DNA of 64,000 nt from an uncultured Bacteroides sp. (GTDB taxonomy: Bacteria > Bacteroidota > Bacteroidia > Bacteroidales > Bacteroidaceae): the NCBI GenBank assembly GCA_900544675.1, contig UQVZ01000019.1:12003-76002 (forward strand), read 5' to 3'. This document shows, piece by piece, positions 16,664-24,958 of this stretch. The translations under genes were made by a program, and so were the position numbers. How positions within the stretch are numbered: position 1 is the first letter of the stretch; every line of letters starts with the position of its first letter. The notes under the pieces were generated by a model. That model made no database searches and had not been told where the DNA came from. It saw only the letters and a list, made by a program, of their open reading frames with translations.

Positions 16664-18271
16664 ATGATGAATTTTAACACGTTAAGACATTGGATTCTCT
16701 CATTAGGAATTGCCTCGTTCATTTGGAGCGGAACAACAGATGCCATAGCCAGTTCGCCTGTCCTGCCCGATGAAGTGTATAGTAACCTGCCTTTCCAGAT
16801 GGCAAAAGTGCAACAACCCGAATTCCCTGCCTATTCGCGTTCCATCACCGAATTCGGAGCCGTAGCAGACGGTGTAACGCTCAATACAGAGGCATTCGCC
16901 CAGGCCATCGATGCCGTAGCACAGCAAGGGGGCGGAACCGTCAGCGTACCCGCAGGCTTATGGCTTACCGGACCTATCGTGCTGAAAAGCAACATCAACC
17001 TGCATCTGGAAGAAAACGCGCTCGTCTTGTTCACCGCCGACCATACCCAATACCCCATCATCAAGACCTCATTCGAAGGACTGGAAACACGCCGTTGCCA
17101 ATCGCCCCTCTCTGCCAATGGAGCCGAGAACATCGCTATTACCGGTAAAGGGGTAATCGATGGAAACGGAGACACCTGGCGTCCTGTAAAGAAAAACAAG
17201 ATGACCTCTTCCCAATGGAAAAACCTCCTTGCATCGGGCGGTGTGCTCAATGAGAAAGGAGATATCTGGTATCCAAGCGAAGGCTCGATGAAAGGTGCCA
17301 ATGCCTGCAAAGAGTTCAACGTGCCCGAAGGAATCGAGACCGAAGAAGAATGGAATAGTATCCGCGACTGGCTGCGTCCTGTATTGCTGAGCTTTATCAA
17401 ATGCAAAAAAGTATTGCTCGAAGGCGTCACCTTCAAAAACTCACCCAGCTGGTGCCTGCATCCGCTCTCGTGCGAAGACCTGACGGTAAACAACATCAGC
17501 GTATCCAACCCCTGGTACTCGCAAAACGGTGATGCCCTCGACATCGAGTCATGCAACCGCGTACTGGTACTCAACAGCAGTTTCGATGCAGGCGATGACG
17601 GCATCTGCATCAAGTCGGGCAAAGACGAAAGCGGACGCCTGCGCGGTGAACCTTGCCAAAACATTATCATCCGCAACAATGTGGTGCTCCACGGACACGG
17701 AGGCTTTGTTGTAGGAAGCGAAATGTCGGGAGGTGTGAAAAACATTTATGTAGACAATTGTTCTTTCCTCGGCACCGATGTAGGCTTACGTTTCAAGAGC
17801 ACAAGTGGACGTGGAGGTGTGGTAGAGAACATCCACATCAACAACATCAATATGATTAACATCCCCAACGAAGCCTTGATTTTCGATTTGTTCTACGGAG
17901 GAAATGCACCGGGTGAAGGAGGAAAACCAGGAGCACCGGAAGAAGAAACTGTTCCCCCCGTCACCGAAGAGACACCTGCTTTCCGTGACATTTTCATCAA
18001 GAATGTTACAGCCAAAAATGTAGGACGTGCCATTTTGTTCAACGGACTTCCCGAAATGCCTATCCGGAATATCTTCCTCGAAAACGTTATCATCTCGGAT
18101 GCTAAAGAAGGAGTCACCCTGAACCGTGCCGACAAAGCCACATTGAAAAATGTGAAAGTCGTAACCCTCAAAGGAGGCGATAACCTGAAGATGATGGGCG
18201 TAACCGACATTACCGTCGGAGATAAGAAATATGACAAAGTCGGAAACAAGACCGAATCGTATAAATTCTGA
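16664..18271 (+). CDS. GH28 family polygalacturonase
   Basis: Secreted pectinase that hydrolyses galacturonic acid linkages. 535 residues with an N-terminal signal region (about 1-29) and a right-handed beta-helix. The GH28 signatures are all present: Asp290 in NGDALDIES, Asp311-Asp312 in DAGDDGICIKSG, His345 in GHGGFVVGSE, and GLRFKS. An exo mode is common in this subgroup but is inference. A family-28 enzyme followed by DUF4861 and GH43 proteins suggests pectin or rhamnogalacturonan use. No SusC/SusD pair is attached. Confidence 0.9.
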   Translation: MMNFNTLRHWILSLGIASFIWSGTTDAIASSPVLPDEVYSNLPFQMAKVQQPEFPAYSRSITEFGAVADGVTLNTEAFAQAIDAVAQQGGGTVSVPAGLWLTGPIVLKSNINLHLEENALVLFTADHTQYPIIKTSFEGLETRRCQSPLSANGAENIAITGKGVIDGNGDTWRPVKKNKMTSSQWKNLLASGGVLNEKGDIWYPSEGSMKGANACKEFNVPEGIETEEEWNSIRDWLRPVLLSFIKCKKVLLEGVTFKNSPSWCLHPLSCEDLTVNNISVSNPWYSQNGDALDIESCNRVLVLNSSFDAGDDGICIKSGKDESGRLRGEPCQNIIIRNNVVLHGHGGFVVGSEMSGGVKNIYVDNCSFLGTDVGLRFKSTSGRGGVVENIHINNINMINIPNEALIFDLFYGGNAPGEGGKPGAPEEETVPPVTEETPAFRDIFIKNVTAKNVGRAILFNGLPEMPIRNIFLENVIISDAKEGVTLNRADKATLKNVKVVTLKGGDNLKMMGVTDITVGDKKYDKVGNKTESYKF

Positions 18272-18317
18272 CAGGAGAAATTAAGTGGATTAACCAGTTA
18301 AAACGTATATTAGTATC

Positions 18318-18378
18318 AGAACCGACACAGAGAACGGAGATAATCCGTCAAAGTCTCTGTGCGGTTCTGCATGTTTTT
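18318..18378 (+). terminator. Long hairpin after the GH28 gene
   Basis: AGAACCGACACAGAGA (18318-18333) pairs with TCTCTGTGCGGTTCT (18354-18368) with one bulge; ACGGA/TCCGT extends the stem inward. A short T run follows (GTTTTTAT). Probable intrinsic terminator or processing hairpin between GH28 and DUF4861. Confidence 0.7.
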
Positions 18379-18416
18379 ATGTATTATCATTTTAAACTAT
18401 TACACATCTAAATTAT

Positions 18417-19646
18417 ATGAAAGCATCAATTATCTTCTGCTTGGTCCTATTGGCAGGAAGCGCACAGGTTTCCGCACAAGCGCTCGAAAAGAAGATTCAA
18501 GTTATAATAGAAAACCCTTGGCAATCTACCAAGACCGATGAGCCGGTAGTCATCAACCTCCAAAATCTGGAAACAGGCTTCAGCATCAAATCGGCGATTG
18601 TATTGGATGGAGACACCGAAATCCCTTCCCAACTGGATGATATGAATGGTGACACCCGTGCCGATGAACTGGCTTTTGTACTCAATCTTCCTGCTACAAG
18701 CCAAAAGATACTGACCGTGACTCTTTCCCCCCAGAAAAATGACAGGCAATATCCTGCCCGGGTATATGCTGAAATGCTTTTCCGTACATCGAAAAAGAAC
18801 CAATATGCCAAAGGGCACGCCATTTATGCCGATGGCAAAGCCAATACTTACAACATCCAGCATCATCATGGGGTAGCCTTCGAAAGTGAACTTGTCGCCT
18901 ACCGTATCTATTTCAACGAGAAACAGACCACCGACCTTTACGGCAAATTCCATCAACAGCTGGAAATAGAGGAAAGCCAGTTCTACCCTACCGATGAACA
19001 ATTGAAACGCGGTTTCGGAGACGATGTCATCAAGGTGAACAATAGTTGCGGAGCAGGCACCTTGCGTGGCTGGGACGGAAAAGAAGCTACCATGATTCAG
19101 CCCGTAGCCGTTAGAGGTCAACGTATTATTGCCAGCGGTCCGGTGCGCACTATAGTGGATGCCGAGGTGAAAGGCTGGCAATACCAAGGACAAGAATTGA
19201 ACATGATTAACCGCTACACCCTCTATGCCGGACACCGCGATGCACAGATAGACGTCATCTTCGATGCTCCTCTCGGCGAAGAAACATTCTCTACCGGTGT
19301 GCAGAACATCACGGGACATGCCGCCATGTATTCCGACCACGAAGGACTGGTGGCAAGCTGGGGGACAGACTGGCCCGTAAACGATACCGTGAAATACAAA
19401 AAAGAAACCGTAGGACTTGCCACATACATTCCCAAGAAATATGTAAAAGAGGAGACCGCCGACAAAGAGAACTTCCTCTACACTGTGAGTGCTCCCGGAC
19501 AAAGCACATTCCGCTATTACACTACCTTCACTTCGTGTAAGGAAACGTTCGGCTATCCTACCCAAAACCAATGGTTCGCCTACGTACAAGAATGGAAAAA
19601 AGCACTCGAACAACCAATCAAAGTAAAATTAAGAACGATTAAATGA
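18417..19646 (+). CDS. DUF4861 family secreted protein
   Basis: 409 residues with a signal peptide ending near VSAQ (residue 21). The sequence reads as a DUF4861 protein (early ENPWQSTKTDEPVVINLQ, later WGTDWP and the closing YVQEWKKALEQP), a family commonly found in pectin and rhamnogalacturonan loci of Bacteroidetes. No catalytic function can be derived from sequence alone. It is between GH28 and GH43 genes in the same direction. Its TGA at 19644 already overlaps a family A repeat. Confidence 0.75.
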   Translation: MKASIIFCLVLLAGSAQVSAQALEKKIQVIIENPWQSTKTDEPVVINLQNLETGFSIKSAIVLDGDTEIPSQLDDMNGDTRADELAFVLNLPATSQKILTVTLSPQKNDRQYPARVYAEMLFRTSKKNQYAKGHAIYADGKANTYNIQHHHGVAFESELVAYRIYFNEKQTTDLYGKFHQQLEIEESQFYPTDEQLKRGFGDDVIKVNNSCGAGTLRGWDGKEATMIQPVAVRGQRIIASGPVRTIVDAEVKGWQYQGQELNMINRYTLYAGHRDAQIDVIFDAPLGEETFSTGVQNITGHAAMYSDHEGLVASWGTDWPVNDTVKYKKETVGLATYIPKKYVKEETADKENFLYTVSAPGQSTFRYYTTFTSCKETFGYPTQNQWFAYVQEWKKALEQPIKVKLRTIK

Positions 19647-19745
19647 AGAATGAAGAATCAAAACTCTGTGTCTTTGTGTCTCTGTGTTTAATATTATTTG
19701 AAACGCAGATTCTTCATTCTTCATTCTTAATTCTTCATTTATTTA
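19643..19745. repeat. Family A/C repeat between DUF4861 and GH43 genes
   Basis: Short left arm 19643-19659 (ATGAAGAATGAAGAATC), family C middle part (CTGTGTCTTTGTGTCTCTGTG, 19665-19688), and a longer right arm 19709-19742 of the reverse orientation. The left arm begins inside the stop codon of the preceding gene. Confidence 0.8.
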
Positions 19746-19760
19746 AAAGAACTATAACCA

Positions 19761-21431
19761 ATGAAAAACATTTTACTCTCAATGCTGCTGGGGAGCTGCC
19801 TGTTCCCCGCCCTGCAAGCACAAGACAACTATGTATCTGAAGTATGGGTTGCCGACCAAGGAGACGGGACCTATAAAAACCCTGTACTATATGCCGACTA
19901 TTCCGACCCCGATGTCATACGTGTGGGAGAAGACTACTACCTCACAGCCTCCAGTTTCGGATGTCTGCCAGGCTTGCAGATACTCCACTCGAAAGACCTT
20001 GTGAACTGGAGCATCGTAAGTGCTGCCATTCCCTGTTCGTTGGCTCCGCATACCGACACAGCTCCTCAACACGGGAACCGTGTCTGGGCACCCTGCATCC
20101 GATACCACAACGGTGAATTTTATATCTTCTGGGGCGACCCCGACCAAGGCATCTTCATGACCAAAGCAAAAGAGGTAACTGGCACCTGGACCGAACCCGT
20201 GCTGGTGAAAGCAGCCAAAGGAATCATCGATACTACCCCTCTTTGGGACGATGACGGACGGGTATATCTGGCTCATGCCTACGCTGGCAGCCGTGCCGGC
20301 CTAAAGAGTGTCATAGCCATATGCGAACTCAGTGCTGATGCCACCCGCACTATCAGTCCCTCGCGCATCGTTTTCGATGGCCATGAAGCCCACGAGACTT
20401 GCGAAGGTCCGAAGTTCTACAAGCGCGACGGATACTATTACATGTTCTTCCCTGCCGGCGGAGTGCCTACGGGATGGCAAGTCGTGGCACGCTCGAAAGA
20501 TGTTTACGGTCCTTACGAATGGCGTACCGTGATGGCGCAAGGCGATAGCCCCGTCAATGGTCCTCATCAAGGCGGATGGGTGGACACTCCTTCGGGCGAA
20601 GACTGGTTTATGCACTTCCAGGATGTAGGAGCCGCTGGACGCTTGGTTCATCTGCAACCGATGAAATGGATAGACGGATGGCCCGTCATCGGCATCGATA
20701 AAGACGGCGACGGATGCGGCGAGCCGGTGCTGGCCTATCAGAAACCGAACGTAGGCAAAACCTATCCCATCTGTACCCCGCAAGAGAGCGACGAGTTCAA
20801 CACCAACCTTTTGGGATTGCAATGGCAATGGAATGCCAACATCAACGACAAATGGTACTTCTGCGACCAGGAGCATGGTTGCCTGCGTCTTTACTCCTAT
20901 CCTGTCAGCAAAGACTATAAGAGCCTTTGGGATGTGCCTAACATGTTGCTTCAGAAATTCCCTGCCCCCAGTTTCCAAGCTACCATGAAGTTAAAATTCG
21001 CACCCATTGCCAAATACAAGGGTGAGCGTACCGGACTGGCAATAATGGGCATGGACTATGCCGCTCTCGTCATCGAGAACACCGAAAGCGGACTGGTGCT
21101 TTCGCAGGTAGAATGCAAGAAAGCCGACCGTGGTGGTACAGAGACGGTAAATGCCATAGTGCCTCTGAAAGAAAACGAAATCTTCCTGCGTGCCGAAATC
21201 GAATCTACCGGTGAGAAAATAGCCAAGAGCGAAGGCGGTCATGACCTCATGGTGATGTGCCAACTGAGTTATAGCACCAATGGCAAGAAGTTCCAAAAGC
21301 TGGGCAAACCTTTCCAAGTGAAAGAAGGCAAGTGGATAGGTGCCAAGATAGGCACATTCTGCACCCGCCCCGCCATCGTGACCAACGATGGAGGCTGGGC
21401 AGACATCGACTGGTTCCGCATAGAAAAATAA
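19761..21431 (+). CDS. GH43 family glycosidase with C-terminal beta-sandwich
   Basis: 556 residues: signal peptide to about residue 21 (ALQAQ), a five-bladed propeller of GH43 (about 30-320) starting with YADYSDPDVIR, where Asp49 is the likely base, and CEGPKFYKRDGYYY holding the likely acid Glu. A C-terminal beta-sandwich of the xylosidase C2/DUF1349 kind follows (about 340-556). Such proteins act as arabinofuranosidases or xylosidases on plant side chains. With GH28 and DUF4861 upstream, arabinose or galactose side chains of pectin are the plausible target; substrate is inferred. Confidence 0.85.
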   Translation: MKNILLSMLLGSCLFPALQAQDNYVSEVWVADQGDGTYKNPVLYADYSDPDVIRVGEDYYLTASSFGCLPGLQILHSKDLVNWSIVSAAIPCSLAPHTDTAPQHGNRVWAPCIRYHNGEFYIFWGDPDQGIFMTKAKEVTGTWTEPVLVKAAKGIIDTTPLWDDDGRVYLAHAYAGSRAGLKSVIAICELSADATRTISPSRIVFDGHEAHETCEGPKFYKRDGYYYMFFPAGGVPTGWQVVARSKDVYGPYEWRTVMAQGDSPVNGPHQGGWVDTPSGEDWFMHFQDVGAAGRLVHLQPMKWIDGWPVIGIDKDGDGCGEPVLAYQKPNVGKTYPICTPQESDEFNTNLLGLQWQWNANINDKWYFCDQEHGCLRLYSYPVSKDYKSLWDVPNMLLQKFPAPSFQATMKLKFAPIAKYKGERTGLAIMGMDYAALVIENTESGLVLSQVECKKADRGGTETVNAIVPLKENEIFLRAEIESTGEKIAKSEGGHDLMVMCQLSYSTNGKKFQKLGKPFQVKEGKWIGAKIGTFCTRPAIVTNDGGWADIDWFRIEK

Positions 21432-21604
21432 AGGAGTTTTAGTAAAATATATTCACACTTTAGATACGAGTAAATGCCGTACAAATAAAGGTGGTTCATT
21501 TTCGAATTTGCCATGAAGCGAACAGATAAACAGATCTAAACTAAAATAATTAAATCTATTTCAAAATAAAAACTGAGATAGACTTATAATCTATAAGTTA
21601 CAAT

Positions 21605-21666
21605 AAAAAATCTCCTGATTTTAGCCCTATAATTGAAATAAACAAAAACTAAATAGGAGATTTTTT
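21605..21666. terminator. Bidirectional terminator at the left edge of the defence island
   Basis: AAAAAATCTCCT (21605-21616) and AGGAGATTTTTT (21655-21666) are a perfect 12-bp inverted repeat with A and T tails, so it works in both directions. It lies between the convergent GH43 gene and herA. Confidence 0.75.
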
Positions 21667-21707
21667 ATTTCTAAGTTTCAACCTATAAGATTTTAACTTT
21701 AGCAATC

Positions 21708-23576
21708 CTATTTTGAGACAGCATCTTTGTTTTGCCATATATTCTCTATATCAATTGTTTCGTTTTCAGGACGAAATCCAGCTTCTATCTTATCTATTTG
21801 TACAACAAGTGACATTTCAGCAAGTTGACCTGCAATTATACAAACCCCCGTTGATAATATCGGCAATGATTCAACTGAAACCTTGTCTAGATATGAAATT
21901 GTATTGTTTACTTGTTGTATGTCCTTTTCATTAACAAGCCGATGTATAAAATAATTATGCAATTGTGATATTATAGTAGAAGAGATATCAGATGGGCGTT
22001 GACTGGCAATAGTCATGAATACTCCGAATTTTCGACCTTCTTTAATAATTTCTTCAAAAACTTCTAGTCGATAATCTTTCCACTCTTCACTTTCACGTGT
22101 TGATTGATAAGACAATATATTATGCGCTTCATCTACTATCAAGTTTAAGTATTTTTGAGCTTTTCCGGTTTTTTTATGTTCATTGTATAGTTTATTGGTT
22201 AGCAACAATGGGATACGTTTCTTTGTGTCAGTATTTACATCGCTTAAATCAACAACTACAACATTAGAATCGCCCCAAAAATCGCCCATATCTTTTGAAG
22301 AATTAAATATGCGAGAAATGTCTGATTCTGATTGACGAAGCTTATGAATTGCAGGAGCAATGTGCTCATTTAGTGCTCTGTTTGCTAACACATCATATAT
22401 CATCCTCATGTACATTATACATATAAAGTTATGAATAAAACTTTCTGTAAACTTAAATTGATCTACATGCATGTATATACTTCGCGTTTCTATTCGATCC
22501 GGATGGTCTTGCAAATTGATAAATTGGTTATTTGAATCGAGAAAAAAATAACAACTACTATTGTTATGATAATGAAAATCCGTTTTTAATCCTATATCTA
22601 TTCCATTTTCGTCATATTTGGGAGGAAGTATTTCTGCTACATAATCAAGGAGCAATTCACTCTTGACCTTATCAGACATTATTAATATATCCTTAATTTG
22701 CTTTTTTAAAAAATTACGAAACATGTTTTCATCCTTATCAATCTTTTTATATAAATCAATACTTCTTGCGATGAAAGGTCGTTGTGTCTTTTCCGTTGCA
22801 TTAGAGAATATACTCAATAAATTAATATCCAAAAAATCGTCATCCGCTAATGGAATTTTATCTCCATTATCTTTTCTTGTATTCAATTTATATACTTTTT
22901 TGTCAGAATCCGAAATAATGCTATTATGGGAAGAATACTCTCCATTAAAATCAAAAAATAAAAATTGAGCATTTTTCTTAAATGTACTATTGCCAAAATA
23001 ATGAGTAAAAAGCTGTCTATAAATTTTGGCCAATGTATATGACTTGCCTGATCCTGTATTGCCAAATATTCCGATATGACTAGAAAAAAGTTTTCCAATA
23101 CCAAGATTTACGGGAACAAGTGAATCATTTGCTAGATGACCTACCTCAATAGTTTCTTTGCCGGATCCAGCAAACGTATGAATAAGATTAAACTCTTCAT
23201 TTGTTAAAAGATGGCATTCGTTATCGATTAATGGCAATTCATTAATTCCACGACGAAAAGCCTTGTTGTCAATAAAACCAATTAATTTAACAATTAAAAA
23301 TCTATTTATGGCATCTTCCACTGAAATCAATACTTTATCTTCTTGTTTACTCTCATCAATATACTCTGATTCTACCTTTCCAATAATCGGAGTGTATCCT
23401 TTAAGAATTTTTACATAGCTTCCTACAGAAACATTTTTTATCAATGTCCCTTTATAAATCAGATGGGAAGAATTTTTATTATGATCTACACGAATCTTGA
23501 CCTCACGCCCATTTACCGAATATACTACTCCAACTCTAAATACTGAATTATGTATCCCTATATGTTTGTTATTCAT
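21708..23576 (-). CDS. herA: HerA-type ATPase/translocase of a SIR2-HerA defence pair
   Basis: 622 residues. An N-terminal HAS-barrel-like beta domain (about 12-75) precedes a hexameric ATPase core: Walker A GNTGSGKS at 172-179, Walker B LIVDEAHN at 479-486, and TIASQRPSDISS downstream. This is the HerA/DUF87 family. Its start overlaps the end of sir2 by 8 bases, so the two are translationally coupled. SIR2-HerA pairs are known anti-phage systems in which HerA assembles with an NAD-consuming SIR2 protein. Base composition is clearly more AT-rich than hsdR and the flanking genes, a sign of separate acquisition. Confidence 0.85.
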   Translation of the reverse strand: MNNKHIGIHNSVFRVGVVYSVNGREVKIRVDHNKNSSHLIYKGTLIKNVSVGSYVKILKGYTPIIGKVESEYIDESKQEDKVLISVEDAINRFLIVKLIGFIDNKAFRRGINELPLIDNECHLLTNEEFNLIHTFAGSGKETIEVGHLANDSLVPVNLGIGKLFSSHIGIFGNTGSGKSYTLAKIYRQLFTHYFGNSTFKKNAQFLFFDFNGEYSSHNSIISDSDKKVYKLNTRKDNGDKIPLADDDFLDINLLSIFSNATEKTQRPFIARSIDLYKKIDKDENMFRNFLKKQIKDILIMSDKVKSELLLDYVAEILPPKYDENGIDIGLKTDFHYHNNSSCYFFLDSNNQFINLQDHPDRIETRSIYMHVDQFKFTESFIHNFICIMYMRMIYDVLANRALNEHIAPAIHKLRQSESDISRIFNSSKDMGDFWGDSNVVVVDLSDVNTDTKKRIPLLLTNKLYNEHKKTGKAQKYLNLIVDEAHNILSYQSTRESEEWKDYRLEVFEEIIKEGRKFGVFMTIASQRPSDISSTIISQLHNYFIHRLVNEKDIQQVNNTISYLDKVSVESLPILSTGVCIIAGQLAEMSLVVQIDKIEAGFRPENETIDIENIWQNKDAVSK

Positions 23577-24762
23577 AACTTACGTGGATTGTTTTATTTA
23601 TATATTCGAAAATCTTATTAATTGCATTCATATCTAAATGCTTAATACCACAAATCGCGTTTTTATATTCATCATCCACGTTCAATTCTTTCATTTTTGT
23701 TGGCGTAATGATAAGAATATTGTTATTGACACAAGTAGAATCAATACCTATATTCTTTTTAAACGCCTCTTCTTCTTCATCACAAAACGCAAAAATAATC
23801 ACTTTTAAAATTGGATTATTTTCTGCTGAACGTCTTGTAAGAGTTGCAATATGTTCATCGGCAAATGAAAATCCAACAACAAAAAGAACCGAATTTTCTT
23901 TTTCCAACGCATTGGAATATAATCGCATTAACTCATAGAAATGGTAATCTAGTACCGTTTCTGCAAATTTTCTTTTTGTCGGATTGATTATTATAAATTT
24001 TTTATACGCAGTGATAAAAGCATCATAATCGGAAACATCATATGATAATTCAAGTTCTTCTGCATCTTCTATAATTTGCTCATATGTTTTTTCTATTTTT
24101 ATTTCTTCCGACTCAGTAAACAGATCGATAAATTTATCATCTCCCATTTTTTTTATTTCTTCATCTACATAATAGTACCAAAAAGGTTCATGTACAATGT
24201 GGCTTTCTTGTTCTCTCCAATTAATAGAACCATGTATTTTAAGTAAATTAAATACTGGTATTTCAGATGTGTGCTGAAAATGTACGCTTGTCTGCATTAT
24301 GGATTTCATAAAATTGGCTTCGTCATAAATAGGATTAATGCTTCCTCTAAAACCATCATTCAACTCTATATCCATTCCACTTGCAGCATCTTCAATCATT
24401 AAGTCGATGTTTGTTGTAAATATATTTAATTGTTTATTGAGAATGCGAGAATGCCTTTTGTTTAATAGGTCATTCCATGTAATTAGATAGTTTTGATAAT
24501 TGCGCTTTGTTTGCAAATAATTACCTTCGGATTTGCAATACAATTTATTTGGCGCAATCACTGAATCGTAAAATGCTTTGTATATAGATGCTTCTGCAAT
24601 TTTATATTTATTCTCATGATGAGAATGTATATCATCGTTTAATCTAGTGAGCAATTTTTCTATCGAGTCTAAAGTTGCAAGATATGGGCGTGAAGCTCCT
24701 GAGCCAATTAAAAAATTAATATTAGCTGACTGAATGTAATAAATTAATTCTCTTATATTCAG
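23569..24762 (-). pseudogene. SIR2-domain NADase of a SIR2-HerA pair, start codon destroyed by a MITE
   Basis: The frame runs from 24762 for 397 codons. It has the SIR2 NAD-binding loop FLIGSGASRPY (residues 18-28), TTNID (116-120), the catalytic HGS with His177 (KIHGSINW), and VVGFSF near 260-270. The first codon is now CTG, formed at the junction with the MITE. Without the MITE and one target copy, it is ATG AAT ATA AGA, 20 nt after the hsdR stop. The next possible start (TTG at 24654) would remove the NAD-binding loop. The coding frame is otherwise intact, so the insertion is probably recent. Product is either lost or made weakly from CTG. Confidence 0.8.
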
Positions 24763-24937
24763 AGCCTGTTTAAATTTCCCGATAAAGTCATATTGTCAGG
24801 TCTCTTTTGAGTTTGTTTCCGGTCTGTTTTCCCGATTTTATGCGTCAGATAGCCCGCTATCCTCCTTATAAAATCAGAAAAACATCCTCGAAAACAATTC
24901 TCAAAATAAACCTGAGCAAAATTTAAACAGGCTCTCA
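24759..24937. mobile_element. MITE with IS5/IS1031-like ends, inserted in sir2
   Basis: Terminal inverted repeats GAGCCTGTTTAAATTT at 24762-24777 and its complement at 24919-24934 enclose a 173-bp non-coding body; TCA flanks both sides (24759-24761 and 24935-24937). A 3-bp TNA duplication and ends beginning GAGCCT fit the IS1031 group of the IS5 family (family knowledge, not searched). The 62-codon frame across it has no transposase motif, so it needs an active relative elsewhere. Confidence 0.8.
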
Positions 24938-24958
24938 TATGTATCAACTATTTTTCAA

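Noticed and set aside
18447..19613. Open frame of 388 codons opposite DUF4861
   Set aside because: No signal peptide or family motif and fully contained in a gene with both.
23569..24654. SIR2 gene starting at TTG 24654
   Set aside because: This start would drop the GSGAS NAD-binding loop that is encoded in frame just upstream; the true start was at the MITE site.
24759..24947. 62-codon frame running across the MITE
   Set aside because: No transposase motif (no DDE pattern) and it depends on the terminal repeats; the element is non-coding.
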